7,467 nucleotides of DNA, taken from contig JALOSN010000042.1 in the NCBI GenBank assembly GCA_025458415.1, positions 1 through 7,467 of the forward strand, in the 5' to 3' direction. Within the stretch, counting starts at the first letter, position 1. Each line of letters opens with the position of its first letter. A program made the translations under genes and the position numbers. The notes under the pieces were generated by a model that worked only from the letters and a program-made list of their open reading frames with translations, made no database searches and was not told the origin of the DNA. This document shows, in pieces, positions 1 to 6,267 of this stretch. This DNA comes from Hydrogenophaga sp. Lineage in GTDB: Bacteria; Pseudomonadota; Gammaproteobacteria; Burkholderiales; Burkholderiaceae_C.

Positions 1-51
1 TGGACACTCATGAATCCATCTTACCCCCGACGCGCACAGCAGGCCCGCGCA

Positions 52-252
52 TCAGACCAGGGCGTCCAGCAGCATGACGAAGATGAAGCCGGCCATCAGC
101 AGCAGACCGGTGCCCAGTGCCCGTAGGGCATCGCGCAGACCGTGGGCAGGCACCGGCAGTTCCAGGCGCGGCCGATCTGGCGGACGAGGGCGGTCATTGG
201 GCGATGGCCAACACCCTATAGCTCTATGAAAACTATCGACGTCGTCTTTCAA
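52..252 (-). CDS. possible small single-pass membrane protein, hypothetical (weak)
   Basis: I do not recognise this ORF. Read from a TTG start it is 66 residues. The last 25 residues or so form one hydrophobic segment (from LGTGLLLMAG to the C-terminus), which would suit a single C-terminal transmembrane helix. Codons in the second half end mostly in G or C like the real genes here, whereas the first 20 codons (AAA, AGT, TTT, AGA, ATA) do not, so any true start is probably internal. No ribosome binding site is visible before the TTG. An ATG at 197-195 opens another frame (MTALVRQIGRAW...) that soon stops; a one-base slip near 165-175 would join it to the hydrophobic tail, so a frameshift or a decayed gene is possible. 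It would be transcribed divergently from sbp. No function can be assigned. Confidence 0.28.
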   Translation of the reverse strand: MKDDVDSFHRAIGCWPSPNDRPRPPDRPRLELPVPAHGLRDALRALGTGLLLMAGFIFVMLLDALV

Positions 253-398
253 ATTGATTGATCTGTTCGATATAGGTCAACCGAGTCGATGAATAGCTGT
301 TTTCGTAATAAACAACTGAAAACGTATTCGTTCCGGTTTTGTGGAGCCGGCCACATCATCCGCAGCGTTCAACCCCAACCTTTGCAGGAGCTGCCTTC
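253..398 (+). promoter_or_regulatory. AT-rich leader/promoter region of the sbp operon with a dyad
   Basis: This non-coding stretch between the divergent small ORF and sbp is much richer in A and T than its surroundings, mainly at 253-330. It holds a perfect 6-bp inverted repeat, GTTTTC at 299-304 and GAAAAC at 318-323, with a 13-nt AT-rich spacer. A TATTC half-site follows at 325-329, like the one upstream of the second binding-protein gene. LysR-type regulators such as CysB bind AT-rich dyads just upstream of -35 elements, so CysB control is a reasonable inference. I could not pick a convincing -35/-10 pair, so the transcription start is unknown. Confidence 0.4.
386..390 (+). promoter_or_regulatory. 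Shine-Dalgarno site that fixes the sbp start
   Basis: AGGAG lies 8 nt before the ATG at 399. It decides between this start and the in-frame upstream one at 339, which would add 20 residues ahead of a complete signal peptide and has no such site. Confidence 0.8.
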
Positions 399-1418
399 AT
401 GTCCACCCGTCGCCACTTCGCTCTCGGCCTTCTGGCCACCACCCTTTCCGCCGGGGCGGCTTTGCCCGTCCTGGCCCAGCCAGCCCCGGTCACGCTGCTC
501 AACGTCTCCTACGATCCGACGCGCGAGCTCTACGTCGAGTACAACGCGGCTTTCATCAAACACTGGAAAGCCAAGACCGGCCAGGACGTGACGATCCGGC
601 AATCGCACGGCGGCTCAGGTCGACAGGCGCGCTCCATCATTGACGGGCTGGAGGCCGATGTGGCCACGCTGGCACTGGCCGGCGACACCGATGCGCTGCA
701 CACCAACGGTGGCTGGATTCCCAAAGACTGGCAGAAGCGCCTGCCGCACAACAGCACACCCTATACATCGACCATCGTGCTGGTGGTGCGGGCTGGCAAT
801 CCGAAAAACATCAAGGATTGGGACGACCTGATCCGCCCTGATGTCAAGGTCATCACGCCCAACCCCAAGACGTCCGGCGGTGCCCGCTGGAACTACCTGG
901 CCGCCTGGGAATTCGCCAAGCGCAAGTACGGTGGCGATGCCAAGGCCCAGGAGTTCGTGAAGAAGCTCTACGAGAATGTGCCTGTGCTGGACACCGGGGC
1001 CCGTGGTTCGTCAGTCACCTTTGCCCAGCGCAACCAGGGCGATGTGTTCCTGTCGTGGGAGAACGAGGCCTACCTGCTGGAGAAGGAGTTCGGCAGCAAG
1101 GTGGACTTCATCTACCCCTCGCTGTCCATCCTGGCCGAGCCGGCGGTGACGGTGGTGGACCGGAATGTGGATCGCAAGGGCACCCGCGCCGTGGCCCAGG
1201 CCTACCTGGAGTACCTCTACACCGAAGAGGCGCAGGACATCATCGGCAAGCACTTCTACCGTCCGCGTTCGGAGAGGGCCCAGGCCAAGTACGCCAAGCA
1301 ATTGCCCAAGCTGAACCTGTTCACCATTGACGAGGCGTTCGGCGGCTGGGACCAGGCGGCCAAGGCGCATTTCGTCGACGGCGGAACGTTTGACCAGATC
1401 TACATCCGCGCGAAATGA
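399..1418 (+). CDS. sbp: periplasmic sulfate-binding protein Sbp
   Basis: A 339-residue periplasmic receptor that captures sulfate and passes it to the CysTWA ABC importer. Residues 1-26 form a signal peptide ending VLA before QPAP. Its STRRHFALG start resembles a Tat twin-arginine motif, so Tat as well as Sec export is possible. The mature part carries both family signatures: the KAKTGQDVTIRQS block at 57-69 and NPKTSGGARWNYLAAW at 155-170. By comparison with Salmonella/E. coli Sbp (from memory), every sulfate ligand is kept: Asp39 (SYDPTRE), Ser73 (HGGSG), Ser159-Gly160-Gly161, Ala201 (TGARGS) and Trp220 (SWENEA). The usual C-terminal FGGW and DGGTFDQI blocks are present. The start at 399 was chosen for its strong ribosome binding site. 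The stop overlaps the ATG of the hydrolase gene by 4 nt (ATGA), so the two are co-transcribed. Family assignment is secure; preference for sulfate is inferred from the ligand residues. Confidence 0.95.
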   Translation: MSTRRHFALGLLATTLSAGAALPVLAQPAPVTLLNVSYDPTRELYVEYNAAFIKHWKAKTGQDVTIRQSHGGSGRQARSIIDGLEADVATLALAGDTDALHTNGGWIPKDWQKRLPHNSTPYTSTIVLVVRAGNPKNIKDWDDLIRPDVKVITPNPKTSGGARWNYLAAWEFAKRKYGGDAKAQEFVKKLYENVPVLDTGARGSSVTFAQRNQGDVFLSWENEAYLLEKEFGSKVDFIYPSLSILAEPAVTVVDRNVDRKGTRAVAQAYLEYLYTEEAQDIIGKHFYRPRSERAQAKYAKQLPKLNLFTIDEAFGGWDQAAKAHFVDGGTFDQIYIRAK

Positions 1419-1978
1419 GTCGAACCCGTCTCCTTGTGGTACCAGGCTGGCGGAACTCTGAGCCTGCACACTGGCAAAGCCTTTGGGCGGCCCGCTTGCC
1501 CGGTGCCCGGCGGGTGGTGCAGGACGACTGGTTGTTTCCCCGCCAGGAGACCTGGGTCAAACATCTTTCTGAAGCCATTCTGGATGCCAGGGATGAGCGC
1601 GTGGTGCTCGTTGCGCACGGCCTGGGCTGCATGGCCGTTGCTCATTTGGCGCCAGAGGTCGCAGCCCATGTCGATGCAGCCTTGCTGGTCGCGCCAGCCG
1701 ATCCTGAGCGCAGGGCGCAGCTGGCCGACTTCGCGCCGGTGCCCTGCAAGCGGCTCCCGTTCCGCAGCATTCTGGTGGCCAGCAGCAATGACCCTTGCTG
1801 TCCCGTGCGGCTGGCAGGGGCCTACGCCCGGGCCTGGGGCAGCGAATTCGTGCGTCTGGAGGCTGCAGGGCACATCGATGTGAAGGCTGGGTTCGGTCCC
1901 TGGCCGTTTGGCCTGCAGCAACTGGTCAGGTTGGGTGTCGAGGTTCCTCCATCGGAGTTGCTTCATCGTGCTGGCTGA
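1415..1978 (+). CDS. RBBP9/YdeN-family alpha/beta-hydrolase, nucleophile Ser replaced by Gly
   Basis: A 187-residue cytoplasmic protein, the normal length for this single-domain family of small serine hydrolases (human RBBP9, Bacillus YdeN). Visible marks are the N-terminal VVPGWRNSEPAHWQSLW (residues 8-24), the QDDWLFP loop (36-42), the nucleophile-elbow region LVAHGLGCMAV (65-75), the acid-residue loop SSNDPCCP with Asp126, and the GHIDVKAGFGPWPFG motif with His153. The family elbow normally reads AHSLGC. Here the Ser codon is GGC (Gly69), so Asp and His remain without the nucleophile and ordinary esterase activity is doubtful. The gene begins inside the sbp stop (ATGA overlap) without a clear ribosome binding site, which suggests translational coupling. 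Its role in a sulfur-uptake operon is unknown; processing of a sulfur compound, or a non-catalytic role, are guesses. Confidence 0.88.
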   Translation: MSRTRLLVVPGWRNSEPAHWQSLWAARLPGARRVVQDDWLFPRQETWVKHLSEAILDARDERVVLVAHGLGCMAVAHLAPEVAAHVDAALLVAPADPERRAQLADFAPVPCKRLPFRSILVASSNDPCCPVRLAGAYARAWGSEFVRLEAAGHIDVKAGFGPWPFGLQQLVRLGVEVPPSELLHRAG

Positions 1979-2081
1979 TCCTTATTCTCCAAGGGAATAT
2001 TGAAAGAGAAAGAAAGTTGTTTGTGATTTAAAGAGCGCTCCCTACCATCGTCCGTATCGCATCCATTTCAGGTCCCGTCGC
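1979..2081 (+). promoter_or_regulatory. AT-rich intergenic region with LysR-type dyad, likely cysP promoter
   Basis: This 103-nt gap separates the hydrolase gene from the second binding-protein gene. It opens with an imperfect palindrome at 1983-1999 with perfect TATTC and GAATA arms around 7 nt, the form of a LysR-type (CysB-like) site. A possible -35 TTGAAA follows at 2000-2005, directly abutting the dyad. The best -10 candidate, TGTGATTTA at 2022-2030, is poor and its spacing is long. A perfect 8-bp palindrome, GAGCGCTC, lies at 2033-2040. Dyad next to -35 is the usual geometry of LysR-type activation. No hairpin followed by a T-run is seen, so transcripts from sbp may read through. Confidence 0.45.
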
Positions 2082-3074
2082 ATGAAAACGCTCATTCAAC
2101 GCTCGCTGGCAGCCGCGGCCCTTGTCTCGGCCTCACTGGTCTCTGCCCAATCTCTGCTCAATGTGTCCTACGACGTGTCGCGCGAATTCTTTCGCGAGAT
2201 CAATCCCGCCTTTGTGGCCCACCACAAGAAGACGACCGGCCGTGACATCAAGGTTGACCAGTCGCACGCCGGCTCCAGCGCTCAGGCGCGTGCCGTGGCC
2301 GATGGCCTGGATGGCGACGTGGTGACCTTCAACACCACCACCGACGTCGATTTTCTCGCCGATCGCGGTGTGGTCGCCAAGGACTGGCGCCAGAGGTTCC
2401 CGCACAATGCCGCGCCCACCACTTCGACCATGCTGTTTCTGGTGCGCCAGGGCAACCCCAAGAACATTCGCGACTGGGAAGACCTGATCAAGCCGGGGGT
2501 CCAGGTGATTGTCGTGAACCCCAAGACCGGGGGCAACGGCCGCATGGCTTATCTGGCCGCCTGGGGTCATGTGCGCAGCAAGGGTGGTAGCGACGCCGAG
2601 GCGCAGGAATTCGTGCGGAAGCTCTACGCCAACGTACCGGTGCTGGCCCGCGGTGGGCGCGATGCCACCGGCATTTTTCTGCAGAGAAACATCGGCGACG
2701 TGTTGGTGACCTTCGAATCCGAAGTGGTGTCGGTGGACAACGAGTTCGGCAAAGGCCGTGTCGATGCCGTTCACCCCAGCGCCTCGTTGCTGACCGAGAA
2801 CCCTGTCGCCATCGTCGAGCGTACCGTCAACAAGAAGGGCAGCGCTGAGCTCGCCAAGGCCTACCTGGACTTCCTGTACAGCCCGGAGGGCCAGGAGATC
2901 GCAGCTCGCCACAACATTCGTCCGCGCAACGAAGAGATCCTGAAGAAGTACAGCCAGGCGTTCAAGCCGGTACGGCTGTTCACGGTGGAGCAGTACTTCG
3001 GCTCGCTGGCCGAGGCACAGCGGGTGCATTTCAACGACGGCGGGCTGTTTGACCGGCTCTACACGAGCCGCTGA
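2082..3074 (+). CDS. cysP: CysP-type (thiosulfate/sulfate) periplasmic binding protein with altered pocket
   Basis: A 330-residue periplasmic receptor homologous to the upstream Sbp (about half the positions agree by eye). The signal peptide is residues 1-22, ending VSA before QSLL, with no twin arginine. Several blocks match E. coli CysP rather than Sbp: SYDVSREF (29-36), QSHAGSS (60-66), DVVTFN followed by TDV (79-89), GGR-AT (191-196) and FESEV (211-215), where Phe replaces the Sbp ligand Trp. It probably feeds the same CysTWA importer, with thiosulfate as the likeliest extra substrate. Two positions are odd for both subtypes: the NPKTSG motif reads NPKTGG (Gly150 for the ligand Ser), and GGRG reads GGRD (Asp194). 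The ribosome binding site is weak (AGG at 2070-2072), but the start gives a clean signal peptide. The nearest alternative name is a second Sbp. Confidence 0.88.
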   Translation: MKTLIQRSLAAAALVSASLVSAQSLLNVSYDVSREFFREINPAFVAHHKKTTGRDIKVDQSHAGSSAQARAVADGLDGDVVTFNTTTDVDFLADRGVVAKDWRQRFPHNAAPTTSTMLFLVRQGNPKNIRDWEDLIKPGVQVIVVNPKTGGNGRMAYLAAWGHVRSKGGSDAEAQEFVRKLYANVPVLARGGRDATGIFLQRNIGDVLVTFESEVVSVDNEFGKGRVDAVHPSASLLTENPVAIVERTVNKKGSAELAKAYLDFLYSPEGQEIAARHNIRPRNEEILKKYSQAFKPVRLFTVEQYFGSLAEAQRVHFNDGGLFDRLYTSR

Positions 3075-3128
3075 CCGTGCGCCGGGCGATCGCAGTGGAT
3101 CGCACGGGCACACCTCGATGGATCCACT
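3075..3128. repeat. three overlapping inverted repeats in the cysP-cysT gap
   Basis: The 69-nt gap starts directly after the cysP stop with perfect, mutually exclusive dyads: CCGTGCG 3075-3081 with CGCACGG 3101-3107; GCGATC 3086-3091 with GATCGC 3098-3103; and AGTGGATC 3094-3101 with GATCCACT 3121-3128. Any of them could form a hairpin in the mRNA 15 nt or more before the cysT ATG. Hairpins in such positions are known to protect the abundant binding-protein message or to dampen permease expression (malE-malF is the model). No T-run follows, so a Rho-independent terminator is not indicated. Function is inferred. Confidence 0.5.
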
Positions 3129-3143
3129 CTTCGGGTTTGCCAA

Positions 3144-4022
3144 ATGAGCTCTGCCACGCTGTCCGCCGGGACGGCTCCATTCTCCAATTCGCGCCGCAGC
3201 GCGCGCGTGCTGCCGGGCTTCAACCTCACGCTGGGGTACACGCTGCTGTACCTCAGCCTGATCGTGCTGATTCCGCTGTCGGCACTCATATTCAAGACAC
3301 TGACGCTGAGCTGGGCCGATTTCTGGGACGCGGTCACTGCCCCGCGCGTGATGGCGTCTTACCGGCTGACCTTCGGCGCCTCGCTGATCGCGGCCACGGT
3401 CAACCTGTTTGCTGGCTTGCTCGTGGCCTGGGTCCTGGTGCGCTACAGCTTTCCGGGCAAGAAGATCGTCGACGCGCTGGTCGACCTGCCTTTTGCGCTG
3501 CCTACCGCGGTGGCCGGTATCTCGCTGACTGCCCTGCTGGCCGGCAACGGCTGGGTGGGGCAGTTTTTTGAACCCTACGGCATCCAGCTGGCGTTCAACC
3601 CCAACGGCGTGGTCATCGCCCTGATTTTCATCGGACTGCCCTTCGTGGTGCGCACTGTGCAGCCAGTGCTGGAAGACGCTGAGAAGGAGCTGGAAGAGGC
3701 GGCTACCTGCCTGGGCGCCACACGCTGGCAGACCTTCAGCCGGGTGATCTTGCCGACCATCCTGCCCGCCCTGCTGACCGGCTTTGCCCTCGCCTTTGCG
3801 CGCGCGGTGGGCGAATACGGCTCGGTGGTGTTCATTGCCGGCAACATGCCCATGATCTCGGAAATCACACCGCTGATCATCATCGGCAAGCTGGAACAGT
3901 ATGACTACGCCGGCGCCACGGCCGTGGCCAGCGTGATGCTGGTGATCTCATTCCTGTTGCTGCTGCTTATCAACGGGCTTCAGGCCTGGCAGCGCAAGCG
4001 CGCTGTGGGGAACATGCAATGA
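3144..4022 (+). CDS. cysT: sulfate/thiosulfate ABC importer permease CysT (CysU)
   Basis: A 292-residue inner-membrane subunit that forms the translocation pore with CysW. After a polar N-terminus of about 25 residues I count six hydrophobic segments, near residues 29-52, 75-99, 109-133, 153-175, 206-222 and 258-280. The EAA loop that docks on the ATPase is at 184-203 (EEAATCLGATRW...RVILP). CysT-type features include FPGKK (103-107), DLPFALPTAVAG (114-125) and ARAVGEYGSVVFIAGN (219-234). Length is normal for the family. The start has only a weak ribosome binding site (CGGG at 3132-3135) and lies just after the dyad cluster. The last codons overlap the cysW ATG by 4 nt (ATGA), so the two permeases are translationally coupled, as expected for equimolar subunits. 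Confidence 0.96.
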   Translation: MSSATLSAGTAPFSNSRRSARVLPGFNLTLGYTLLYLSLIVLIPLSALIFKTLTLSWADFWDAVTAPRVMASYRLTFGASLIAATVNLFAGLLVAWVLVRYSFPGKKIVDALVDLPFALPTAVAGISLTALLAGNGWVGQFFEPYGIQLAFNPNGVVIALIFIGLPFVVRTVQPVLEDAEKELEEAATCLGATRWQTFSRVILPTILPALLTGFALAFARAVGEYGSVVFIAGNMPMISEITPLIIIGKLEQYDYAGATAVASVMLVISFLLLLLINGLQAWQRKRAVGNMQ

Positions 4023-4975
4023 ACACGAGCCAGACCCGTTCGGCCCGCAAGGGCACCAGCGAAGCCGCCTGGGTCCGCTGGCTGCTCATTTCGCTGGCCC
4101 TGGGCTTCATGTTCCTGTTTCTGGTGCTGCCGCTGGCGGCCGTGTTCACCGAGGCGCTGCGAAAGGGCTGGGGCGCATACGGGGAAGCCATCAGGGAACC
4201 CGACGCCTGGTCGGCCATCCGGCTGACCCTGCTGACCGCGGCCATCTCGGTACCGGTGAGCCTGGTGTTCGGTGTGGCCGCAGCCTGGTGTGTGGCCAAG
4301 TTCGAGTTTCGGGGCAAGGCCTTTCTCACCACGCTGATCGACCTGCCGTTCTCGGTCTCGCCGGTGGTGGTGGGCCTGATTTACGTGCTGGTGTTCGGGG
4401 CGCAGGGATGGTTCGGCCCCTGGCTCATGGCCAACGACATCAAGATCATTTTTGCGGTGCCCGGCATCATCCTGGCCACGCTGTTCATTACCTTTCCGTT
4501 CATTGCCCGCGAGCTGATTCCGCTGATGCAGGCCCAGGGCAACGACGAGGAACAGGCGGCCATCGTGCTGGGGGCCACCGGCTGGCAGACCTTCTGGCAC
4601 GTGACCTTGCCGAACGTGAAATGGGGTCTCATCTACGGCGTGATTCTGTGCAACGCGCGCGCCATGGGCGAGTTCGGTGCCGTCTCGGTGGTGTCGGGGC
4701 ACATCCGAGGCCAGACCAACACCATGCCCCTGCACATCGAGGTGCTCTACAACGAATACCAGTCGGTGGCCGCGTTTGCCGTGGCCTCGTTGCTGGCCCT
4801 GCTGGCGCTGGTGACCCTGGCCATCAAGAGCTTCGTCGAATGGAGCCATGAGCGCGAAATGAAGGCCCTGGCCGAACTGCCGCCCGAGCGCCCTCCCACT
4901 CCGTCGCTGGCTTCGCAGGCCGGACACAAACCCGCGCCCGAATTTGTCCCAGCCGCCATACGTGCGGCTCCCTGA
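4019..4975 (+). CDS. cysW: sulfate/thiosulfate ABC importer permease CysW
   Basis: A 318-residue inner-membrane partner of CysT. Hydrophobic segments lie near 20-44, 65-90, 104-125, 142-162, 200-222 and 249-270. The EAA loop is at 178-198 (EEQAAIVLGATGW...VTLPN). Family-typical stretches include DLPFSVSPVVVGLIYV (108-123), ARAMGEFGAVSVVSGHI (213-229) and RGQTNTMPLHIEVLYNEY (230-247), the last being diagnostic of CysW. GGGGA at 4007-4011 serves as ribosome binding site inside the end of cysT. The protein is about 25-30 residues longer than E. coli CysW because of a Pro/Ala-rich hydrophilic tail from about residue 285. A 19-nt gap separates the stop from cysA. Confidence 0.96.
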   Translation: MNTSQTRSARKGTSEAAWVRWLLISLALGFMFLFLVLPLAAVFTEALRKGWGAYGEAIREPDAWSAIRLTLLTAAISVPVSLVFGVAAAWCVAKFEFRGKAFLTTLIDLPFSVSPVVVGLIYVLVFGAQGWFGPWLMANDIKIIFAVPGIILATLFITFPFIARELIPLMQAQGNDEEQAAIVLGATGWQTFWHVTLPNVKWGLIYGVILCNARAMGEFGAVSVVSGHIRGQTNTMPLHIEVLYNEYQSVAAFAVASLLALLALVTLAIKSFVEWSHEREMKALAELPPERPPTPSLASQAGHKPAPEFVPAAIRAAP

Positions 4976-4994
4976 ACCGATACCGGACACGAAC

Positions 4995-6107
4995 ATGAGC
5001 ATCCAGATCCGAGACGTCAACAAGCATTTCGGTCAGTTTCACGCACTGAAGAGCGTCAATCTCGATATCGACTCCGGTGAACTGCTGGCCCTGCTGGGGC
5101 CTTCGGGGTGCGGCAAGACCACGCTGCTGCGCATCATCGCCGGTCTGGAGACCCCGGACACCGGCAGCATCCTGTTCAGCGGCGAAGACACCACCGATGT
5201 GCATGTGCGCGAGCGCAACGTGGGCTTTGTGTTCCAGCACTACGCGCTTTTCCGTCACATGACGGTGTTCGAGAACGTGGCCTTCGGCCTGCGGGTCAAG
5301 CCGCGCGGGCAGCGCCCGAGCGAAGCACAGATCAAGGCCAAGGTCCACGAGCTTCTGGGGCTGGTCCAGCTGGACTGGCTCGCCGATCGATACCCTTCAC
5401 AGCTCTCCGGAGGGCAACGCCAGCGCATCGCTCTGGCGCGGGCGCTGGCAGTGGAACCCAAGGTGCTGCTGCTGGACGAACCGTTCGGCGCCCTGGACGC
5501 CAAGGTGCGCAAGGAGTTGCGCCGTTGGTTGCGCCGCCTGCACGATGAATTGCATGTCACCAGCATCTTTGTCACACACGATCAGGAGGAGGCCCTGGAA
5601 GTGGCCGATCGTGTGGTGCTGATGAACCAGGGTGTGGTCGAGCAGGTGGGTACGCCGCAGGACGTGTGGGACCATCCGGCCAGTCCCTTTGTGTATGGCT
5701 TCCTGGGTGACGTCAACCTGTTTCATGGCCGAGCCCATGAGGGGCTTCTGCACCTGGACGGCGTGGCCATCCAGTCGCCTGAGCATGCGGATGCGCGGGA
5801 TGCACAGGCGTTTGCCTATGTGCGGCCGCACGACCTGGATGTGCACCGCTACCAGACGGGTGGTGAACTGGATGCCGCTGGCCGGCCCCAGGGCATCGTG
5901 GCCCGGCTGGACAGGGTCATTGTCGTAGGACCGATTGCACGCCTTGAGCTCATGCCGGTCGATGCTGAGCCGCGACAGGGGCATGACCCGCTCATCGAGG
6001 CGCAGATTCCTGCCCAGCTGTTCCGCGAGCTCGCCTTCCGGGAAGGCGAAACCCTGGTCGTCTCTCCTCGCAAGGCCAAGGTGTTCCTTCAGCCTCAGGC
6101 GGCTTGA
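4995..6107 (+). CDS. cysA: sulfate/thiosulfate ABC importer ATP-binding protein CysA
   Basis: A 370-residue cytoplasmic ATPase that dimerises under CysT-CysW and powers sulfate/thiosulfate uptake. All nucleotide-binding motifs are intact: Walker A GPSGCGKTT (35-43), Q-loop Gln81 (FVFQHYALF), signature LSGGQ (137-141), Walker B LLLDEP (158-163), D-loop GALD (165-168) and switch His195 (VTHDQEEA). Residues from about 235 to the end form the TOBE-like C-terminal domain of CysA/MalK-type ATPases (VGTPQDVWDHP, GFLGDVNLF, YVRPHDLDV, then VVSPRKAKVF near the C-terminus). The ATG at 4995 is preferred over an in-frame TTG at 4944 that lies inside cysW; it gives the family-typical MSIQIRDVNKHFG start, though the ribosome binding site is weak (GGA at 4985-4987). 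It is the last gene of the cluster. Nothing suggests loss of function. Confidence 0.97.
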   Translation: MSIQIRDVNKHFGQFHALKSVNLDIDSGELLALLGPSGCGKTTLLRIIAGLETPDTGSILFSGEDTTDVHVRERNVGFVFQHYALFRHMTVFENVAFGLRVKPRGQRPSEAQIKAKVHELLGLVQLDWLADRYPSQLSGGQRQRIALARALAVEPKVLLLDEPFGALDAKVRKELRRWLRRLHDELHVTSIFVTHDQEEALEVADRVVLMNQGVVEQVGTPQDVWDHPASPFVYGFLGDVNLFHGRAHEGLLHLDGVAIQSPEHADARDAQAFAYVRPHDLDVHRYQTGGELDAAGRPQGIVARLDRVIVVGPIARLELMPVDAEPRQGHDPLIEAQIPAQLFRELAFREGETLVVSPRKAKVFLQPQAA

Positions 6108-6267
6108 CCCGAAGCGCAGGTCCGGAATCTGCCCAGTGTTCCTGCGTACCGTGCGGCGTTGGGCGGCGAATGGCTCAGCCTCAATGGCCTTGAAGACCAT
6201 GGAGCTGTACAGGGCGAGCTGGGCCCAGGTAGCGGTTCAGCGTATGCTCACTGGCACCTGCCGCACA

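Noticed and set aside
1..11. ATG on the minus strand at 11-9 that could begin another gene to the left
   Set aside because: Only three codons are visible and the nearest purine-rich stretch is too far away, so no gene can be supported.
339..398. Upstream in-frame start for sbp
   Set aside because: It adds 20 residues in front of a complete signal peptide and lacks a ribosome binding site, while AGGAG lies 8 nt before the ATG at 399.
2133..3143. 336-residue open frame on the minus strand opposite cysP
   Set aside because: Mirror of a GC-rich coding gene. The plus strand has clear family motifs throughout, and the antisense product resembles nothing I know.
4944..4994. TTG start for cysA inside cysW
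   Set aside because: The added 17 residues are not family-like, and the ATG at 4995 gives the usual CysA N-terminus.
3980..5023. 347-residue open frame on the minus strand opposite cysW
   Set aside because: Its product is rich in Gly, Gln, His and Arg, typical of reverse translation of a membrane protein gene. CysW is unmistakable on the plus strand.
5397..6200. 267-residue open frame on the minus strand opposite the cysA 3' end, running into the intergenic gap
   Set aside because: Almost all of it is antisense to the intact cysA. The part in the gap has no recognisable family or ribosome binding site.
6108..6267. Possible gene remnant between cysA and the permease
   Set aside because: Translations in both directions give short pieces that I cannot tie to any family, so I treat it as non-coding.
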